Assembly (NCBI GenBank): GCA_947493495.1
Contig: CANLRN010000026.1
Span: 1-50,507, forward strand
DNA from: an uncultured Aquimarina sp.
GTDB taxonomy: Bacteria > Bacteroidota > Bacteroidia > Flavobacteriales > Flavobacteriaceae
Reading direction: 5' to 3'
DNA: 50,507 nucleotides
In this document: positions 36,737 through 45,879 of the stretch, one piece after another
Layout: each line of letters opens with the position of its first letter
How positions within the stretch are numbered: the stretch's first letter is position 1
The notes under the pieces: generated by a model
What the model was told of the DNA's origin: nothing
What the model saw: only the letters and a program-made list of their open reading frames with translations
The model's database searches: none
Position numbers and translations under genes: made by a program

Positions 36737-37660
36737 TTATGTTGTGATTTTTATAAAATCAGATTTTTTCATTCTTTTTTTATCATTTTGGGTTTTCTTA
36801 CCATTTTCTGTACTTTTAAATTGCAGATATGCTCTACCAACAAATTGATATACTGTTCCAGAAGTAGGATGAAATAATTCGATCGTTCTATCATTGATAA
36901 CGGTCAATTCGAAATAATCATTGCCTAAATAATCGTAATCAAGTGTTAAAATTTTCTTATAAAAATCATTATCTATATCATCAACTGTATAATATCCTGT
37001 ATAATCAAAGTATAGGCTATTAATATTAGTTCCATTTACATCTTGTGAGCTTCTGAAATTGTCTGCTGAGCCATTATATAAAAACGATAAATAATTTTCA
37101 TCATCAAATTCGTTTAATGCTCCGAACTCACTGGTATATACTTTTTCCCAAGTTGTGTATTCGTGTAAGAAATAGTGAATGTTATCATAAAATACCTTAT
37201 CATAATCAAATGTATTTCTCTGATATCCTTCTAAGTAATAACTAGTATTACTAACTGCATCATATAAGCGAATTTCATTAGCTCCTAATTGAGTTACTTG
37301 TATGCTATAAAAGCCGTCAATATCATGGCTTATATCTACATCCATTCCAATAGTATTATAGTACCCAACAGCTAACCCAAATCCATTACCATTGGCACCT
37401 ATTCCTACTAGGTTGTTATTTGCATAAAAAGTTCCATCCTCAAAAGATACTGTAAATGCTTTCTGAAGAAAAGGAATCTCACCACTACCTTGAGTACGTT
37501 CAATATCGATATACCAGATCTCATATGAGTTTAGTACTTCATTTAAGCTAATTGATGGTTCTTCTATATATACATCTTCTTCTATTATAATATCTGCTGT
37601 ACAAGAGCTTAAAAGAAAAGTGCCAAAAAATAAAACCGAAAGTATTTTCAATGTCTTCAT
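36737..37660 (-). CDS. Lipoprotein of unknown function
   Basis: About 307 residues from the start MKTLKILSVLFFGTFLLSSC at 37660; a longer reading frame begins at 37714 but would place 18 residues before the signal peptide. The lipobox LLSSC is clear, followed by an acidic stretch (IIIEEDVYIEE). The body holds two similar beta-rich halves: YEIWYIDIERTQG with SFEDGTFYANNNLVG, and later SLYFDYTGYYTVDDIDNDFY with FELTVINDRTIELFHPTSG. This pattern recalls lipocalin-like domains of Bacteroidota lipoproteins, but I do not recognise a named family. It ends in a short basic tail (KKTQNDKKRMKKSDF). Divergent from gpsA, 125 bp apart. Confidence 0.65.
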   Translation of the reverse strand: MKTLKILSVLFFGTFLLSSCTADIIIEEDVYIEEPSISLNEVLNSYEIWYIDIERTQGSGEIPFLQKAFTVSFEDGTFYANNNLVGIGANGNGFGLAVGYYNTIGMDVDISHDIDGFYSIQVTQLGANEIRLYDAVSNTSYYLEGYQRNTFDYDKVFYDNIHYFLHEYTTWEKVYTSEFGALNEFDDENYLSFLYNGSADNFRSSQDVNGTNINSLYFDYTGYYTVDDIDNDFYKKILTLDYDYLGNDYFELTVINDRTIELFHPTSGTVYQFVGRAYLQFKSTENGKKTQNDKKRMKKSDFIKITT

Positions 37661-37759
37661 AGGTATGTGTGTTTTGATTTCGTAGAATAGATAACCAAAA
37701 CGTATGCCAAACAATTAACTAACTAAAAATCAATACTTTATTTTGACTCCTATTTTACT

Positions 37760-37767
37760 TACTTTTG
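37760..37767 (+). promoter_or_regulatory. Candidate promoter (-7 box) of gpsA
   Basis: TACTTTTG fits TAnnTTTG. A TTTA at 37737-37740 lies 19 bp upstream, at the -33 distance. The box ends 18 bp before the ATG at 37786. Confidence 0.5.
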
Positions 37768-37785
37768 GAGACACAATCTTCTTAT

Positions 37786-38781
37786 ATGAATAAAGAGTTA
37801 AAATTTGCTGTCATTGGTGGAGGAAGTTGGGCTACCGCAATCGTAAAAATGCTTACCGAAAATGTACAAGAAGTTGGTTGGTATATGCGAAGTGTATACG
37901 CATTAGAGCATATAAAAAGGCAACAACATAATCCTAGTTACCTAAGTTCTGTAGAATTTAATGTTGATCAACTTAGACTTACTAGTGATATTAATGAGGC
38001 CGTAGCGTATGCAGACTATTTGGTTTTTGCCATTCCATCTGCTTTTCTAAAAGAAGAATTAGATAAATTGACTGCTTCATTAGAAGGTAAAGTTGTTTTT
38101 TCTGCTATTAAGGGAATAATCCCCGAAACTGGATTGATTGTAGGAGAGCATTTCCATGATGTGTATAAAATTCCATTTGATCATATTGGAGTTATCACTG
38201 GTCCTTGTCACGCAGAAGAAGTGGCTCTGGAAAGATTATCGTATCTTACCATAGCTTCTAATGATGAAGAAAAAGCGCATATAATGGCTACTAGATTAAG
38301 TAGTGAATATATCAAGTGCAAAGTGAGTGATGATATTATCGGTACTGAGTACGCTGCTGTATTAAAAAACATTTATGCTGTAGCGGCTGGTATTGCTCAC
38401 GGATTAGGATATGGTGATAATTTTCAGAGTGTACTGATGAGTAATGCCATTCGAGAAATGAAACGCTTTATCAAAAAAGTGCATAAAATGAAACGTAATA
38501 TCAATGACTCTGCATACCTTGGGGATCTCTTAGTTACAGGCTACTCTATTTTTTCTCGTAATCGAATGTTTGGGAATATGATTGGTAAGGGATATACTGT
38601 AAAAAGCGCACAAATGGAAATGAATATGGTTGCAGAAGGGTATTATGCAGCAAAAACAGCTTATGAATTAGATGCAACTAGTACTACTCGTACACCAATT
38701 ATTGATGCAGTACACGATATCTTATACGAAGATAAAAACCCTAAAAAAGTATTTAAAAAACTAGCTGATAAATTAGACTAA
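37786..38781 (+). CDS. gpsA: NAD(P)-dependent glycerol-3-phosphate dehydrogenase
   Basis: 331 residues from ATG at 37786; a TTG-initiated extension from 37765 overlaps the promoter box and is unlikely. It reduces dihydroxyacetone phosphate to sn-glycerol-3-phosphate for phospholipid synthesis in the cytosol. The nucleotide-binding motif FAVIGGGSWATAIVKML opens the protein, followed by FAIPSAF, SAIKGI, ITGPCHAEEV, the catalytic lysine region EYAAVLKNIYAVAAGIAHG and GDLLVTGYS-x-x-SRNRMFG. All family signatures are present. It heads a likely unit with the NTF2-like gene (43 bp later) and the sulfurtransferase gene. Confidence 0.93.
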   Translation: MNKELKFAVIGGGSWATAIVKMLTENVQEVGWYMRSVYALEHIKRQQHNPSYLSSVEFNVDQLRLTSDINEAVAYADYLVFAIPSAFLKEELDKLTASLEGKVVFSAIKGIIPETGLIVGEHFHDVYKIPFDHIGVITGPCHAEEVALERLSYLTIASNDEEKAHIMATRLSSEYIKCKVSDDIIGTEYAAVLKNIYAVAAGIAHGLGYGDNFQSVLMSNAIREMKRFIKKVHKMKRNINDSAYLGDLLVTGYSIFSRNRMFGNMIGKGYTVKSAQMEMNMVAEGYYAAKTAYELDATSTTRTPIIDAVHDILYEDKNPKKVFKKLADKLD

Positions 38782-38824
38782 CTATACTAAACTTGTTTTC
38801 TATTTTAAAAAACAAATAATAACC

Positions 38825-39289
38825 ATGGCAACTAATAGAGAACTTATCGAAAAATTCTACACTGCTTTAGGCCATAGAAATGCAGATGCTATGGTATCTT
38901 GTTACCATAAAGATGTCATTTTTGAAGATCCAGGTTTTGGAAAATTGAAAGGTGAGAGAGCTAAAAAAATGTGGAGAATGTTATGCAATAAAGGAAAAGA
39001 TCTTGAAGTAGTGTTTTCTAATATTAAAATTGATGATCAAAAAGGTTCTGCGCATTGGGAAGTAAGCTATACTTTTAGTCAAACCGGAAGATCGGTTCAT
39101 AATAGTATTAATGCTCAATTCGAATTCAAACATGGTAAAATCATAAAGCATACTGATGACTTTAATCTACACCGATGGGCATCACAAGCTATTGGCTGGA
39201 AAGGGATATTATTAGGCGGGACTGGTTTTTTTAAGAAAAAACTACAGCAACAAACCAATAAATTATTAGATAAATTCCAAGAATCATAG
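38825..39289 (+). CDS. NTF2-like (SnoaL-type) protein
   Basis: 154 residues, cytosolic. The opening ELIEKFYTALGHRNADAMVSCYHKDVIFEDPGFG is the classic NTF2-like/SnoaL helix-and-cone start, and the following beta strands (HWEVSYTFSQTGRSVHNSINAQFEFKHGKI) and HTDDFNLHRWASQAIGW complete the fold. Such proteins bind small hydrophobic ligands or act as isomerases; the role here is not known. The gene sits 43 bp after gpsA and only 3 bp before the sulfurtransferase gene, so translation of the latter is probably coupled. Confidence 0.85.
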   Translation: MATNRELIEKFYTALGHRNADAMVSCYHKDVIFEDPGFGKLKGERAKKMWRMLCNKGKDLEVVFSNIKIDDQKGSAHWEVSYTFSQTGRSVHNSINAQFEFKHGKIIKHTDDFNLHRWASQAIGWKGILLGGTGFFKKKLQQQTNKLLDKFQES

Positions 39290-39292
39290 TAT

Positions 39293-40153
39293 ATGAATAC
39301 CATACGTATGCATACTCCAATTGTATCAGTTGATTGGTTAGCCAAACACCTGGATCATCCTAATCTTATCGTTTTAGATGCAAGTATAAAAAAAGTAACT
39401 GCAACTGATTACTCGATAAATCATCAGGACATGCAAATCAAAAATGCTCGGTTTTTTGATATCAAAAAATCATTTTCTAATCTAGCTACACCTATCCCTA
39501 ATATGTTAGCTTCCCCCAGAGTTTTTGAACAAAATAGTCAAAAACTCGGTATTCACTCTAATGCTAAGATCGTCGTCTATGATACCTTAGGAATTTATTC
39601 CAGTCCAAGAGCCTGGTGGATGTTTACTGCTATGGGATATGATGATGTAGCTGTATTGGATGGCGGCTTACCCTCCTGGACGGCCGCAGGATATCCTGTA
39701 GAAAAAAAGGGTGCTAAAGCTGTATATGAAATAGGAAATTTTAAAACAAATGATCGTTCCAAATGCATGGTGACTAGCGAGGATGTTTTAAATGGAATGA
39801 ATGATCCAAATATAAGAATACTAGATGCTCGTTCAGAAGAAAGGTATCAAGGAAGCACCCCAGAACCTAGAGATGATCTTAAAAGTGGACATATTCCTAA
39901 TGCCATTAATCTGCCCTACACATCTGTATTAGACCATGGAAAAATGAGATCAACAGAGCAATTAATCGAAATTTTTAAAAAGTTAGATCTGCAGCATAAA
40001 AAACTAATTTTTAGTTGTGGTTCTGGTATTACTGCCTGTATTATATTATTGGCTGCAAAACTATCTGGGTATGATAATCTATGTGTATATGATGGTTCTT
40101 GGAGTGAATGGGGGCAACTAGCTAATGTTCCTATCGAAAATGTTAACACTTAA
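39293..40153 (+). CDS. Sulfurtransferase (3-mercaptopyruvate/thiosulfate type)
   Basis: 286 residues with two rhodanese domains: an inactive N-terminal one (about 8-140, VSVDWLAKHLDHPNLIVLDAS, YSSPRAWWMFTAMGYDDVAVLDGG) and a catalytic C-terminal one (about 160-282, RILDARSEERYQG, SGHIPNAINLPYTSVL). The active-site loop is FSCGSGITAC with C242; CGSGIT favours 3-mercaptopyruvate over thiosulfate as donor (thiosulfate enzymes have basic residues here). It moves sulfur to cyanide, thiols or proteins in the cytosol. Third in the gpsA unit, 3 bp after the NTF2-like gene. The start could instead be Met6. Confidence 0.9.
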   Translation: MNTIRMHTPIVSVDWLAKHLDHPNLIVLDASIKKVTATDYSINHQDMQIKNARFFDIKKSFSNLATPIPNMLASPRVFEQNSQKLGIHSNAKIVVYDTLGIYSSPRAWWMFTAMGYDDVAVLDGGLPSWTAAGYPVEKKGAKAVYEIGNFKTNDRSKCMVTSEDVLNGMNDPNIRILDARSEERYQGSTPEPRDDLKSGHIPNAINLPYTSVLDHGKMRSTEQLIEIFKKLDLQHKKLIFSCGSGITACIILLAAKLSGYDNLCVYDGSWSEWGQLANVPIENVNT

Positions 40154-40174
40154 ACTAAACCTCTTAATATCAAA

Positions 40175-40316
40175 GATTTTCTAATACGCAAAGATATTAG
40201 CCTTTAATAATTAGCTAAAAGCAAATGGCAAAAAACCTTAAGACCTGAGATTAAGTTTACTAAAAAGTTACCAAAAATTCTGTGCGTTAATCCGCATTCA
40301 TAGACATTAGAAAATC
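40175..40316. repeat. Interval with perfect 11-bp inverted ends
   Basis: GATTTTCTAAT (40175-40185) and ATTAGAAAATC (40306-40316) are exact inverses, 142 bp from end to end. The interior has no gene. The right end overlaps the start of the intergenic repeat at 40304, so the two may be parts of one compound element. Confidence 0.4.
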
Positions 40317-40448
40317 TACTACAGTTTTCAGTTGCTGCAAAATATAACACTACGCTACATTTTTAAGTTTCACCGTAGCCGATACTATGCTAAAACTAAT
40401 AAAATGTCATATTCTATTGCATCAGAAAGCTTCATAACGAAGTTCTAA
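40304..40448 (+). repeat. Intergenic repeat R1, copy 1 (about 145 bp)
   Basis: It runs from ACATTAGAAAATCTACTACA to AACGAAGTTCTAA and matches 50232-50374 almost throughout, with few substitutions and a short indel (for example shared ATAAAATGTCATATTCTATT). It encodes nothing obvious. It abuts a decayed gene on its right. Confidence 0.85.
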
Positions 40449-40479
40449 TGTATCCTTTTGGATCAATTGTGATAAAATT

Positions 40480-41327
40480 ATGTATTATGAAAATAGAAAT
40501 AAAACAGGAGAAGGGATTGATGCTAATCAGGAATTTACATCAACATCAATTACAATAACAGGAAATACAGGATTACAAAATTGGGCAAAAATTTGTCAAC
40601 TTAATGTGCCAAATAGTGGAGGATCTATAAATATTCAAGATTCGCAATTTACAAATGGTAAAATAATACGCAATTCAATTAATGAGCCTGTAGCATTAAG
40701 AAATTCTGGCATATATCAGATGGTTAATCCAGGGAATATAAACAGAAAATTAGCATCTAATGGGAATAATTTTTCTTTAGCAACTAAAGAAAATACAAAT
40801 GACAACTCTGTGAAATGGCAAATTACTTGGGTACCACCTTATTATTATCATATAAAAAGTAGCTACAAGAAGATATTTAGAAATTCATAAAGGATACACT
40901 GAAAAAGAAATTCTTGACCAAGTGAATGAAAACGTAAAAGCAGTCTGTACTAGCAATGGCATGAACATCTCCTAAATTAATATGCATAAAAAGTTTAATT
41001 CCGATGGGACTAGATCAATTAAAGAACCAAATGGTTTTGGAATGTGGTAGATAAACCCTAGTTCATCGGGAGCAAAACAATTAGTGAGCGACATTGAGAA
41101 AATGAGTGTATTTCCTAATCCCGAAAATGATATCGTTTCTTTGTATTAAGAAGATGAGAGCCAGCCAGTATTGAGTGTTAAAATTTATAAAACTGCTGGA
41201 GATTTAGTTCAAACAGAAAAAATTAATTCGCACACTAATACAACTTTAGATATTTTTAAATTTAACAACAGGTGTTTATTTTGTAAAAGCTTCAAATGGT
41301 ATGATGAAAAAATTATTGATTCAATAA
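40480..41327 (+). pseudogene. Decayed T9SS-secreted protein gene
   Basis: A 136-residue frame opens here (ENRNKTGEGIDANQEFTS) and its reading continues after a frameshift near 40860 (RRYLEIHKGYTEKEILDQVN) to a stop near 40975. Further on, a T9SS sorting domain is readable: KMSVFPNPENDIVSLY, an in-frame stop at about 41147, then VKIYKTAGDLVQTEKINSH and, after another frameshift near 41263, LTTGVYFVKASNGMMKKLLIQ and the stop at 41325. At least two frameshifts and one nonsense codon show a broken gene. No signal peptide remains; the 5' end seems cut near repeat R1. The original function is not recognisable. Confidence 0.75.
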
Positions 41328-41373
41328 TTAATTAGTATTAGTAGTAAGTAGTATTGGCTAACAAATATAAAAG

Positions 41374-41403
41374 AGATCGGTCTAAATAGTATTTAGGCGA
41401 TCT
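41374..41403 (+). terminator. Rho-independent terminator
   Basis: AGATCG..CTAAAT pairs with ATTTAG..CGATCT and is followed by TTTTTT. It is the old terminator of the decayed T9SS gene. Confidence 0.8.
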
Positions 41404-41465
41404 TTTTTTGATTTTGCCTCATCCTAAAAGTATACCTTACTCAATTTTAAACTAATATACTTATT

Positions 41466-41531
41466 ATAGAAACTAAAGCGAAATACACTAAAGTGAGTAG
41501 TTTTAACTATTTTTGAAACCAATACAACTTA
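41466..41531. repeat. Short intergenic repeat, copy 2
   Basis: Matches 29432-29495 in the same orientation (ACTATTTTTGAAACCAATA and neighbouring blocks), roughly four in five bases the same by eye. It lies just before the GH3 gene and may overlap its promoter region. Confidence 0.55.
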
Positions 41532-41547
41532 GTTTACAATTCTACTC

Positions 41548-42645
41548 ATGAAAAACTATCGATTGATTCTATTTATCTTATTTCTATATGGAAATATATG
41601 TGCGCAAACCAACGATTTTTGTCTTCAAGATTTTTATACTGATAATGAGCGGTTGGATCAAGTCGTAGATTCTGTGTATAATCAGCTAAATGACCATCAA
41701 AGAATTGCTCAAATGATCATTACTTCGGCTGGTGAATTAGGTAAATCCGAGAAAACTATAATAGAACTTACAGAAAAAGATGCTATTGGTGGTGTAGTAT
41801 ATCTCAAAGGAAGCAAACAAAAACATAAAGAGAATATCCATAAATTAAATACTATTTCAAAAAAAAATAACACCCTCCCTTTACTATTTAGCATGGATGC
41901 AGAACCAAGTTTATTAGCGTCTAGAATTAAGGGTGCTCGCGATGTAGGTAACACTATAGACATAAAAACAGAAAAACAATCCGATGCTGTAGTAAACACT
42001 ATCAATCAAGAACTTAAGGAGATTGGTGTTCATCATAATTATGCGCCTGTACTAGACGTAAGCCCAAACAATGAAGCCATCAAATCCCGAAGCTATGGGA
42101 ACAACAAAGATTCTATCATACGATTGGCTAATCGATTTATAAAAGCTACCCAAGAAGGAGGAATTATCGCTACGGCAAAGCATTTTCCTGGCCACGGATT
42201 AGTAAAAGGAGACACCCACAAACAGAGTGTATACATTGATGGTCCATTACAAGAAATAGACAATTATAAAAAAATTATCGAAGACGGTGTACTATCAATT
42301 ATGATTGCCCACATTACTGTTTTAAATAACAAGTTATTTGACACAAATGGCTTGCCATCGAGCTGCTCTCGGAGAATTGTTACTGATTTATTACGAGATG
42401 GGATGTGTTTTAATGGCATCATTATCTCTGATGCCTTAAATATCATGAAAGCAGTCACTATCATTGATAATGCACCACTATTAGCTTCTAAAGCAGGTTG
42501 TGATCTGATTTTAATGCCGCAGAACGAAGAAAAAACGATTCAATCCATACTCGCTGAAATTAAGAAAGACGCTTCTTACCGTAAACAAGTTGAGCAATCT
42601 GTAAAAAAGATAGTACGTTTAAAGGTTTGTGGGGGGATTATCTAA
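41548..42645 (+). CDS. GH3 family glycosidase, NagZ-like
   Basis: 365 residues with signal peptide (about 1-19, GNICAQ). The NagZ signature is clear: KHFPGHGLVKGDTHKQS (about 211-227) provides the Asp/His pair of beta-N-acetylglucosaminidases, with DTH where DSH is usual. ISDALNI (about 292-298) supplies the catalytic aspartate region, and NYAPVLDVSPN and SRSYGNN fit. NagZ enzymes remove N-acetylglucosamine from muropeptides or chitin-like chains. In Bacteroidota NagZ domains are often fused to a beta-lactamase domain; this is the short stand-alone form, exported. It overlaps or nearly touches the next gene (tricorn-type peptidase), so an operon is likely. Confidence 0.85.
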   Translation: MKNYRLILFILFLYGNICAQTNDFCLQDFYTDNERLDQVVDSVYNQLNDHQRIAQMIITSAGELGKSEKTIIELTEKDAIGGVVYLKGSKQKHKENIHKLNTISKKNNTLPLLFSMDAEPSLLASRIKGARDVGNTIDIKTEKQSDAVVNTINQELKEIGVHHNYAPVLDVSPNNEAIKSRSYGNNKDSIIRLANRFIKATQEGGIIATAKHFPGHGLVKGDTHKQSVYIDGPLQEIDNYKKIIEDGVLSIMIAHITVLNNKLFDTNGLPSSCSRRIVTDLLRDGMCFNGIIISDALNIMKAVTIIDNAPLLASKAGCDLILMPQNEEKTIQSILAEIKKDASYRKQVEQSVKKIVRLKVCGGII

Positions 42646-42685
42646 ACATATTTCTGTCATGTATTCAAAAAACTCATCAATCAAA

Positions 42686-45600
42686 ATGATCAAATTAATT
42701 TCTGCAATTTATGTATTACTATTTTTTACAGCTCTTCTTAATGGTCAAGAAACTTATTTCACTCTTGATCCTACCTTAACACCAAATGGAGAGACCATTA
42801 TATTTAGTTATAATGGAGACCTATGGAAAGTAAGTTGCGATGGAGGAACTGCTTCAAGACTAACTGGAATGAAAGGAGATGAAACTCGACCAGCAGTATC
42901 TCCAGACGGAAAGTGGATTGCTTTTAGCGCTTCACAATACGGTAATAAAGATGTCTATCTCATACCATTAGAGGGTGGCACAATCAAACAACTTACATTT
43001 CATGATTCTAATGATACTGTAGAAGGTTGGTCTTGGGATTCTAAAAAGATTTTTTTTACTTCCTCTAGAGAAAATAGTTTTGGCAGCTACGAAGTATCTG
43101 CATTTGGTGGTACACCCATACGCTTGTTTAACCACTATTTTAATAGAGCACATAATGTTGCACAACATCCAAAGACAGGACATATATACTTTAATGAAAG
43201 TCTATTAAGTATAGGATTAGTTCATAGAAAAAGATATAAAGGGGATTACAATCCAGATATCAAATCTTATGATACAGCTAGTAAGAAATATACTCTACAT
43301 ACTTCTTATCAAGGTATGGATCTATGGCCTACCTTTGATAAAAATGGAGTTCTTTATTTTGCTTCGGATGAAATAAATGATCAATTAAACCTATATGCCT
43401 TAAAAGAAAACAAAAAAATTAATCTCACTCAATTCTCAACTTCTATTAAAAGACCACAAGTTAGTGCAAATGGTAAAAAGATAACATTTACCAAAGATTT
43501 TCAACTTTATATATATGATGTTGCTTCTCAACGTTCAGAAAAAGTTAATGTCCAGTTATTCAACAACAATACACTAGAGAAAACTCAAGATTTTAAAGTT
43601 GATGATAAAATAACCAATTTTGATATTTCTTCGGATACCAAAAAAATAGTATTTATTTCTAGGGGATTATTATTTGTATCCGATATCAAAGGTAAATTTA
43701 TTAAGCAAATCCCCATTAATGATCCCAAAGAACGTGTTGTAGAGGTAAAATGGTTGAAGGATAATAAAACGCTACTTTTTAACCAGACTGTGAACGGTTA
43801 TTTAAACCTCTTCACTATTTCTGTCGATGGAAAAGGAAAAAAGAAACAACTTACAAAAGATTCGAGAAACAATGTTAATATTGAAATAAGTCCAAAACGC
43901 ACAGAAGTTGCTTATATAAGCGGAAGAGATCAATTGAGATTACTCGATTTAACTACGTTCAAAAACAAAATAATTGTTGAAGATGAATTTTGGGCCTTAT
44001 ATGCTCCTCAACCAAGGTTTTCTCCTGACGGAAGTTACATTGTTTACAATGCAATCCGTAATTTTGAAAATGATATTTTTACCTATCATATTGCTTCAAA
44101 AAAAATTAGTAACCTGACCAAAACAGGTGTCACAGAAAATAACCCATCGTGGTCACATGATGGTAAATATATCTACTATAACACTAATCCAATTAAACCA
44201 AGTTATCCTTATGGCTTAACTGAGGCTAGTATTTATCGAATGGCGCTAGATAAATATGAAAAACCTTTCCGATTGGATGAGTTCAATAAATTATTTGAGA
44301 AAAGTTCCGAAAAAAAAGACAGCACTCCATCCGAAGAAAAGGATCTCGCATCCACTATTAAAGATCTCAATATTGTAATTAACGAAGATGGTTTAATGAA
44401 TAGAATTGAACGCATTAGCCCTCTATTTGGGTATCAAACAAATACAACAGTGATTCACAGAGATGAAACTTCACATATTTTTTACATTTCAAATCATGAC
44501 AAAGGGAAACCTCAATTATGGAAAACTACGATACAACCTTTCGAAAAAAATAAAACTGAAAAAGTTACTGAAACTAAGAATTATAATTACCAAATAGTAG
44601 CTACAAAGGATAATTGTTATGTATTGATTGATAGTAATATATATACATTAGACCTAAAAAGTAACAAAACTGAAAAAATCCAAATTGACTACATATTTCG
44701 CAAAGCACTAGTTCATGAATTTGAACAAATGTTTTATGAAGCGTGGACAAATTTTGGCGAAAACTTTTATGATGGAAATTTTCATGGAGAAGATTGGGAG
44801 AAACTGAAAAATCAATATGCTAAATATTTGCCTTTCATCAATAAACGGTCTGAGTTAAGGTTATTATTTAATGAAATGCTTGGAGAATTAAACACTTCAC
44901 ACGTGCGTTTTAGTTCTAATGGTAGTGAAGAAAAAGAGTTTTACAAAACCCAAAGTTTATCAACAGGTATTATTTTTTCTAATAAAGATCCTTTTTTAGT
45001 AGAAAGAATTATCGCAAACGGTCCTGCTGATATCAAGAACAAGAACATCAATAAAGGAGATAAACTTATTGCCATCAATGACAAAAAGATTGATCCTAAT
45101 AAAAATAGAGAATTCTATTTTGCCAAACCCTCATTAGATACTGAAGTTAAATTGACCTTTTCTAGAAACGGGAAAGAAATCTCAACTTATATCCATCCTA
45201 TTTCCACCAGAAATAATATAAATCTTTTTTATGATGAATGGATTGCTAATAATCAAGCTTATATCGATAAAAAAAGTAATAACACTATTGCTTATGTACA
45301 TATGAAAAACATGGGAAGTAATGAGCTTACTAATTTTAAAAAGGAAATGGTTTCTGAAGGTTTTAGAAAAAAAGGTCTTATTCTGGATTTAAGGTTTAAT
45401 ACAGGAGGTAATGTCCACGATGAGGTATTACAATTCTTATCTCAAAAACCGTATCTACAATGGAAATATAGAGACGGAGCCTTGACTTCACAACCTAATT
45501 TTACTCCTGGAGCTAAACCTCTGATTTTACTAATTAATGAACAAACACTTAGTGATGCTGAAGTAACCGCTGCAGGTTTTAAAGAACTTGGTTTAGGAAA

Positions 45601-45841
45601 AATAATAGGGACTCAGACATACAGATGGATTATATTTACTTCTGGTAAGGGCTTGGTAGATGGATCATTCTATCGACTACCTGCGTGGGGTTGTTACACG
45701 TTAAATGGAGAGAATTTGGAGAAAACAGGAGTTTCTCCAGATATATATATTAAAGAAACTTTTAAAGATCGCATAGACGGTAATCAACCTCAACTAGACA
45801 AGGCCGTTTCTGAAATCTTACAGCAACTAACTAAAAATTAG
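42686..45841 (+). CDS. Tricorn-like S41 family peptidase with PD40 propeller
   Basis: 1051 residues from ATG 42686, which sits directly before the signal peptide (MIKLISAIYVLLFFTALLNG); starts at 42659 or earlier would overlap the GH3 gene end or add an odd leader. Order: PD40/WD-like repeats (about 25-330 and on to about 640; LTPNGETIIFSYNGDLW, SPDGKWIAFSA), tricorn C1 domain (about 680-760), PDZ (about 770-850) and the S41 core (about 880-1040). Catalytic candidates are H739 (NTSH), S956 (LSDAE) and the Glu of EKTGVSPDI, as in tricorn protease. It probably degrades oligopeptides in the periplasm. It follows GH3 and precedes aqpZ by 38 bp. Confidence 0.9.
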   Translation: MIKLISAIYVLLFFTALLNGQETYFTLDPTLTPNGETIIFSYNGDLWKVSCDGGTASRLTGMKGDETRPAVSPDGKWIAFSASQYGNKDVYLIPLEGGTIKQLTFHDSNDTVEGWSWDSKKIFFTSSRENSFGSYEVSAFGGTPIRLFNHYFNRAHNVAQHPKTGHIYFNESLLSIGLVHRKRYKGDYNPDIKSYDTASKKYTLHTSYQGMDLWPTFDKNGVLYFASDEINDQLNLYALKENKKINLTQFSTSIKRPQVSANGKKITFTKDFQLYIYDVASQRSEKVNVQLFNNNTLEKTQDFKVDDKITNFDISSDTKKIVFISRGLLFVSDIKGKFIKQIPINDPKERVVEVKWLKDNKTLLFNQTVNGYLNLFTISVDGKGKKKQLTKDSRNNVNIEISPKRTEVAYISGRDQLRLLDLTTFKNKIIVEDEFWALYAPQPRFSPDGSYIVYNAIRNFENDIFTYHIASKKISNLTKTGVTENNPSWSHDGKYIYYNTNPIKPSYPYGLTEASIYRMALDKYEKPFRLDEFNKLFEKSSEKKDSTPSEEKDLASTIKDLNIVINEDGLMNRIERISPLFGYQTNTTVIHRDETSHIFYISNHDKGKPQLWKTTIQPFEKNKTEKVTETKNYNYQIVATKDNCYVLIDSNIYTLDLKSNKTEKIQIDYIFRKALVHEFEQMFYEAWTNFGENFYDGNFHGEDWEKLKNQYAKYLPFINKRSELRLLFNEMLGELNTSHVRFSSNGSEEKEFYKTQSLSTGIIFSNKDPFLVERIIANGPADIKNKNINKGDKLIAINDKKIDPNKNREFYFAKPSLDTEVKLTFSRNGKEISTYIHPISTRNNINLFYDEWIANNQAYIDKKSNNTIAYVHMKNMGSNELTNFKKEMVSEGFRKKGLILDLRFNTGGNVHDEVLQFLSQKPYLQWKYRDGALTSQPNFTPGAKPLILLINEQTLSDAEVTAAGFKELGLGKIIGTQTYRWIIFTSGKGLVDGSFYRLPAWGCYTLNGENLEKTGVSPDIYIKETFKDRIDGNQPQLDKAVSEILQQLTKN

Positions 45842-45879
45842 TATCTTTCTATTAGTTTTAACACATAAATCACCATCAT

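Noticed and set aside
42629..42685. Longer start of the tricorn-type peptidase overlapping the GH3 gene
   Set aside because: The signal peptide starts directly at Met 42686. The GTG at 42629 lies inside the GH3 gene and would give a leader unlike an export signal.
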